From NCBI GenBank assembly GCA_910574455.1, contig CAJSYZ010000008.1, positions 2,172,707 to 2,236,706 of the forward strand: a stretch of DNA of 64,000 bases, read 5' to 3'. The notes beneath the pieces were generated by a model, which worked only from the letters and a program-made list of their open reading frames with translations, did no database searches and had not been told where the DNA came from. Source of the DNA: Trichaptum fuscoviolaceum. Lineage: Eukaryota; Basidiomycota; Agaricomycetes; Hymenochaetales; Trichaptaceae. The position numbers were made by a program, and so were the translations under genes. Positions 60,450 through 64,000 of the stretch are shown in pieces. Position 1 is the stretch's first letter. Every line of letters begins with the position of its first letter.

Positions 60450-62990
60450 TCGCTGCGGTGGCTAGACACCTTTGTCTGCGCCGTCTCGGGCAGCAACCAA
60501 AGTCATCAATCAATGCTACTCGTAGTAGACGAATCAGGTTTGCGCCGAACGTCGACGGTGGGCACCAGTCGTCGTAATTCCAGGCCACTGCTGGCCTTTA
60601 AGAAGGGTGTCACTCACAGTCTTCTTTCCTCAAGAAACTGCGCTCATCATGTCTCATACTGCATAATCATATGTCTTCATACTTGCGACGAACATCTTGT
60701 CACCCTGCGAAAGAACCCTTTCCTATTATATGCTCCTCACTCGCGCACCCAGGTACCAACATGCCTGCTCCCTAGCTCGATGACGTTCGATCCAGCACGA
60801 AATATCCTGAACTGCGGTTTCGGAGTCTGTCAGCATCAGAGTCGGACGTCTGGCCGACTTGAAGTTGGATCAACTCGGAAGGGAGTATAATCTAGAGATC
60901 CCATCCAGAGCAGCGGCATCCATTCCCTTCCCTTTCCTATTTCAATCCTATCCTGAGCTCTAAAGTGACGTCGGCGGTGTCCGCTCTGAAGCCCGCTCAA
61001 GGATACAAAGGCCCTCTTCAGATGCCGCCTTTGCTTGCATTTGTCCCTCAACCCAGCTATCCAGGCATTCAAGTGAAACGGAAGCGTTTCCTACAGTTCG
61101 TCAAGAATCCAATCGACTGTGCACACAATGTAGTGTGCTGTTGCCGAGCGTCCTCTCCGAAAAACAACCATTGCGCAAGTCGCATTCTTGATGGAGGAGG
61201 TAGCGATTCCCAGACTTCTCGGAATGTATCGAGGTACTAATCCGTATCGCGCCCGTTCGCAGCACGGTTGACATTCGCACCAAATGCATAGCGTACCGGA
61301 CAAAACAAACGCCTCTCAGCACGAGGGCGATTGATTGTCCGGACGGAATTGCTCGCATAAGCTTGAGGACAACAAGCTTCTAATCACAGACCATTGGTGA
61401 TACATGCGTCTCGACAGAGTTGTTTGTTGTGGGAAACTGTGGAGGACTGGAAAGGCCCTCGGGGACGAGTGAAGTGGTTGAAGAAGAGGCGGAGGGTAGA
61501 TTAGTAGGAACATTGGCGGGTGGATGCGCCAACATCAACCCGCCGATCCAAACGAAAAGGATGCTCGCAGCGACGGAGTGACCGAATCAAACTGACTGGA
61601 ATCATTCTCGCTGAAGCATATGTCTTATACTTCCCTTTGAATCTGTCATTTTTTGGCGCAAATCTAAACTTGAAGATTCGCTTACGTGTCCTTTGTCTTT
61701 ATGTCCTTTGTTTCCTTTATCTTTGCCCTTAGCTCTTGTCAAATCGTTCATTTGATTGACATACAGCATATATGCTGAGCCTCACTCCCATTCATACTCA
61801 ACCTTTGAAGTTTCCTTTGTCATTTTTGTTAGTCATTTTCTGTCCCTTCCGCTTCGGTGGACCATGTACGGCCTTGAGGCTCATTCGATTATCGCTTGGA
61901 TGTACCGGTGTTGATAACCATACTTGAAGCTTTTGATGTACAATATCCCCCCCCTCCTAAGGTTACGCTATGAACACCATCAGTGAAGGTTAAGCAAAGG
62001 GGAATTATTAAAAGAAGCTTTGAATGCTCACAATATTAACTTACTTCTACATATGATGTGATCTTGACAATCAAAATCAGCCGTAGAAGTTTAGCATACG
62101 GACTTCATTCTGTTCACGGGCGGGTGCGTCGGTCTCAGGTTGCGAAGGATATGTGAGGCGTTAAGATAAAATCATCCTTGACTGAATCGAGGCTGGGCTC
62201 AGACATCTTGAAGCTAGAGAGACTCTGACATACCACTTGATCAAGACAACGGAGGCCATCCCCCGGACATATTCCTTTTGTGATGTGGACACAATGTCGC
62301 AATTAGTTGGCTTTGGAAACTTTGGTATGCAATGAGTGAGACATGCTGATAACGGAGAGCTGAAGTAGAATCAACTTACTTCTCGAATAACAACGGATGA
62401 TGAAGTCTCCGGGTAGTATTGGACGGCGAATAATTAATAGAGTTTAGATATGTACAGTCCTCCTTCATGACCCCACCCGATGAGTTGGGTGTGGCATATC
62501 CGATGCATATCTGTCCTATGGCGATAATACGAAGCCAGCAAATAAAGTATGATCAGCAGAAGGACGAGACAGCGACGAAGCCATGTGAACGACTTGGTAA
62601 GAGGAGGTTGAGTCGACCATAGCTAGGTCTCATAAGTGATTCAGCAAATACAGTAGAACCCTTGTACTGCCAAGTGGCATCAAAATGCAAGAATTTATTT
62701 TCTGTATTCCGATCGCTCAAAAGATATTGATGAAGAATTGCCATTAGGATCCTGGATACAAGATCAAGAAGCCAAAGCATCCATGTTATTGTTGACCAAG
62801 ATTTGGTCGCTGCAGCGTTGAGGATGACATGGAGGTAGGAAACAAGCGAGCAAGTTGTGGACTTAGACGTGCCACGGCAATTCCTGTAGGCACTCCTCCT
62901 CCTCCCTCTCACCCCTACGCCTGCGATGCCCCCCTCAACACCATCAACGATACCTGGCAGCACGCCCTCGCGTTCACGCACAATCCCTCG
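60450..62990 (+). repeat. Repeat D2: VPS51 upstream region, parental copy of D1
   Basis: Collinear with 25250-28075. Here it runs without a break into an intact VPS51 gene, so this is likely the source locus. It contains a partly open minus-strand region (61301-61520) shared with D1 and, at 62280-62560, a distant relative of the head segment of repeats B and C. The VPS51 promoter must lie in its right end. Confidence 0.7.
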
Positions 62991-63759
62991 CCCGCCACCA
63001 TCGCCCATTCGCCCACCCTCGCCGTCTACTTTAGCTCCAGCCTCGTCCACCCCAGCCGCAAGCTCACCACGGCGCGCACTCACTCCCATTGGTGGTGGCG
63101 GCCCTCAGGCTGCCAGCAATACGGCCAGTGCAGGCGTAGGCCCGAGTGACAAGGCGTCGAAGGGTCGAGCGAGGGATTTGTTGAGGAGGCATTACGGGCT
63201 GGGCGTCGGCCCTCCGCCGCCCTTGCAAGGACCAGGGAAGCCGCTTGACCCCATGGATATCGGTATGTGCTCCATCGTTATTCGACTATAAGTACTGTAC
63301 TCAACCCATGTCTCTGAATGACAGATTCACCCGCCTTCGACGCAAAGTCATTCTACGAGCAGTTGATTACGACTTCCTCGCTATCGACTTTGCTGAAGAA
63401 GGAGAACGAGCTACTTTCCGGTGCGCTTGCATGCTGTACTTTATTCCGCACTTACAGGCTCAACCCCATCTCTCTCAGAAATACGCCAGCTTGACAGCGA
63501 GCGCCAGTCACTGGTGTACAATCATCATCACGAGCTCATCGCGGCTAGCGATACCATATCTGCGGTTAGTTCATACATTAGCAAGTCAAATATAATTGAC
63601 TGATAATTAGTACAGATGAAGACACGAGCTGAAAGTATTGACACGGACCTGGAGAAGCTAAGGACTGCGTTCTCCGAGATTTCGCGTTTGAACGAAGAGC
63701 TAACAATGGAGCATCATGGGAAGGAGACTGATTCCTCGAGGGAGGATAGCTTGAGATGA
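62926..63759 (+). CDS. VPS51: VPS51 homologue, GARP/EARP tethering complex subunit
   Basis: Exons 62926-63262, 63325-63420, 63479-63564 and 63616-63759 give 220 aa. Residues 1-75 are Pro/Ser-rich and disordered. A short linker (ARDLLRRHYGLGVG) comes next, then the Vps51/Vps67 domain. That domain has DSPAFDAKSFYEQLITTSSL, LLKKENELLSEIRQLDSERQ, SLVYNHHHELIAASDTIS and MKTRAESIDTDLEKLRTAF. The charged C-terminus ends NEELTMEHHGKETDSSRED. Fungal Vps51 proteins are short like this, unlike the long animal ones. It would tether endosome-derived vesicles at the trans-Golgi via coiled coils with Vps52-54 and a t-SNARE. The ATG at 62926 is the first in the Pro-rich frame; the frame is open slightly further upstream without an ATG. 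Confidence 0.88.
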
Positions 63760-63861
63760 ATTCCAATAAGATTGCTCAAAGCGATATACATATAAGTTAC
63801 AGCAATAAGTTCAGCAAGTGCAGCAGCTAGGCTAGTGACAAGTACCAATCCACGGATACTC

Positions 63862-64000
63862 TCAATCGTCATATCCGAGCTCCCTATCCCTCTTCGCCCT
63901 CCTCAGCGCCGCCCTCTCCTCATCTGACATACAACTCCACCCTTCAACAGTCTCCGCCAGCTCCTCCTCCCACTTCTCCTCCAGGTCCAGCATCTTCTTG
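63862..64000 (-). CDS. C-terminal end of an unidentified gene, cut by the window edge
   Basis: A minus-strand frame enters at 64000 and stops at 63862. It gives 45 residues of charged helix (LDLEEKWEEELAETVEGW, then DEERAALRRAKRDRELGYDD). Converges on VPS51 with about 100 bp between the stops. Function cannot be judged from this piece. Confidence 0.6.
   Translation of the reverse strand, partial: KKMLDLEEKWEEELAETVEGWSCMSDEERAALRRAKRDRELGYDD

Overview
This is nuclear DNA of a filamentous basidiomycete, most likely an Agaricomycete. Genes carry many short introns (about 45-85 nt, GT...CTNAC...AG). A Plavaka-type transposase (a mushroom-rich DNA transposon family) sits at the left. The single-copy genes (telomerase reverse transcriptase, VPS51, a Shewanella-like phosphatase) have fungal architectures. 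I cannot name the genus. No prokaryotic features, CRISPR arrays, rRNA or clear tRNA genes were seen.

Layout. (1) 0-13.7 kb is a mobile-element province: a Lys/Glu-rich coiled-coil ORF, an apparently intact 9-exon Plavaka-like transposase, and a divergent pair of unrecognised multi-exon genes (569 aa and 925 aa by my splicing). They are embedded in an unusual mosaic of short odd-length palindromes that also enters exons. (2) 14.4-25.2 kb is mostly a gene graveyard: a WD40 remnant, a decayed group III (Nik1-like) hybrid histidine kinase, an interrupted unknown gene, and a frameshifted F-box/LRR-like gene. One intact 3-exon DEDDy-type exonuclease gene (16.2-17.2 kb) lies among them. (3) 25.25-32.9 kb holds a degenerate copy of the VPS51 upstream region (repeat D1), then copy A of a roughly 4-kb dispersed repeat. 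(4) 33.4-44.3 kb is a gene island: a small two-exon membrane protein, a TPR protein, TERT (22 exons, 1195 aa reconstructed), a Shewanella-like phosphatase with a 10-nt micro-exon, and an intact paralogue of the F-box/LRR-like gene. (5) 45.3-50.5 kb is repeat copy B, inverted relative to A. (6) 51.8-53.6 kb encodes a 520-aa Ser-rich, probably nuclear protein. (7) 54.8-59.9 kb is repeat copy C, in the same orientation as A. (8) 60.45-64 kb carries repeat D2, which runs into the intact VPS51 gene, then the 3' end of a convergent gene.

How it fits together. The core genes are housekeeping genes with no operon logic. What organises the window is repeats. Copies A and B are nearly identical inverted repeats around the TERT island, and B and C are inverted around the 520-aa gene. 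A and C are direct repeats about 27 kb apart. Inversion or deletion by recombination, gene conversion, and assembly error are therefore all live possibilities. All exon structures come from reading splice sites and keeping frame by eye; none is supported by transcript data.
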